A DNA stretch of 64,000 bases from Candidatus Amunia macphersoniae (lineage in GTDB: Bacteria; Chloroflexota; Dormibacteria; Aeolococcales; Aeolococcaceae). Of this stretch, positions 63,827-64,000 are shown piece after piece. Both the position numbers and the translations under genes were made by a program. The notes beneath the pieces are model-generated. The model was not told where the DNA came from. It made no database searches and saw nothing but the letters and a program-made list of their open reading frames with translations. Position 1 is the first letter of the stretch. Each line of letters begins with the position of its first letter. Location: assembly GCA_016464795.1 (NCBI GenBank), contig JAEKNN010000046.1, positions 43,699 to 107,698 of the forward strand, in the 5' to 3' direction.

Positions 63827-64000
63827 CGAACGTCCTCCAGCCCCACCGGCGGCCACCATGACGCCCTGTGCGCCCTGGCCCGCTCCTGTCCGGGGACCTA
63901 CCCGATCGTAACAATGCGTAGCACACTGAGGATCCCTCTTCCGGGCACTCCGTTGTCAAGCACCAAGGAATCTGACCCTGGGCTGATCGTTCCCTCACCA

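Noticed and set aside
63827..64000. SAM-responsive riboswitch or promoter upstream of metK.
   Set aside because: A TTGACA on the minus strand (63954-63959) has no acceptable -10 at 16-18 bases, and no SAM-I, SAM-II or SAM-IV consensus could be made out. The window may cut the region.

Overview
The window is high-GC chromosomal DNA (about two thirds G+C by eye) with dense gene packing, many GTG starts and many 1-4 base stop/start overlaps. The gene set is OpcA with Zwf, a transaldolase/glucose-6-phosphate isomerase fusion, homodimeric AceE, actinobacterial-type PepN, LigC-type DNA ligase, a likely F420-class PPOX protein and the Thr-Cys small protein family. It points to an aerobic heterotroph of the Actinobacteriota or a related terrestrial lineage (Dormibacterota/Chloroflexota-like). 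The phylum is an inference from gene content, not shown directly. No phage, insertion sequence, integrase, CRISPR array or rRNA was seen. There is one tRNA-Thr(CGU) and one tRNA-Arg(ACG).

Layout. 1-9.8 kb holds miscellaneous single genes: cupin, broken aminoglycoside/streptomycin kinase, DinB, a ubiquitin-like/MinD fusion, esterase, divergent HemK-like methyltransferase, HAD phosphatase, polysaccharide deacetylase and aldehyde dehydrogenase. 9.9-15.7 kb holds an EamA exporter, DedA, an HD-GYP protein with a cysteine-rich extracellular tail, kynurenine-pathway kynA-kynU and a topoisomerase IB remnant next to ligC. 17.0-26.1 kb is a translationally coupled pentose phosphate operon: tkt, tal-pgi, gnd, zwf, opcA, pgl. 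26-33 kb continues central carbon and sulfur metabolism with DUF72, hemerythrin, rpe, glgP, cbs and a cystathionine lyase/synthase. 33-39.5 kb holds pepN, aceE and a stand-alone 5'-3' exonuclease. 39.5-46.5 kb is an envelope region: a frameshifted CAP lipoprotein, a papain-like lipoprotein, GNAT, PPOX, a parvulin-like foldase with its motif order permuted, MFS, uppP and a 66-residue membrane protein. 46.5-50.7 kb is an amine/amino-acid catabolic set (FAD oxidase, aldehyde dehydrogenase, class III aminotransferase). 51.6-57.3 kb is a complete branched-chain amino-acid type ABC transporter, livKHMGF, with an intrinsic terminator after livK. 57.3-64 kb holds a GGDEF cyclase, membrane proteins, GDP-mannose precursor genes and metK.

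How the parts work together. Glucose-6-phosphate is released from glycogen (GlgP), isomerised (Pgi), oxidised (Zwf/OpcA, Pgl, Gnd) and recycled (Rpe, Tkt, Tal), giving NADPH and pentoses. AceE feeds acetyl-CoA. Cbs plus the gamma-enzyme and MetK link methionine, S-adenosylmethionine and cysteine. The Liv transporter lies divergent from an aminotransferase/aldehyde dehydrogenase/oxidase set and probably supplies it. Cyclic-di-GMP is represented by one GGDEF and one HD-GYP protein. No recognisable helix-turn-helix regulator occurs in the whole window.

Points of most interest: the HD-GYP protein with a Pro/Thr stalk and five CxxxC repeats, the permuted parvulin-like protein, the papain-like lipoprotein, and three gene remnants (kinase, topoisomerase IB, CAP lipoprotein) that differ in how they decayed. 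No clearly new multi-gene defence or biosynthetic system was found.
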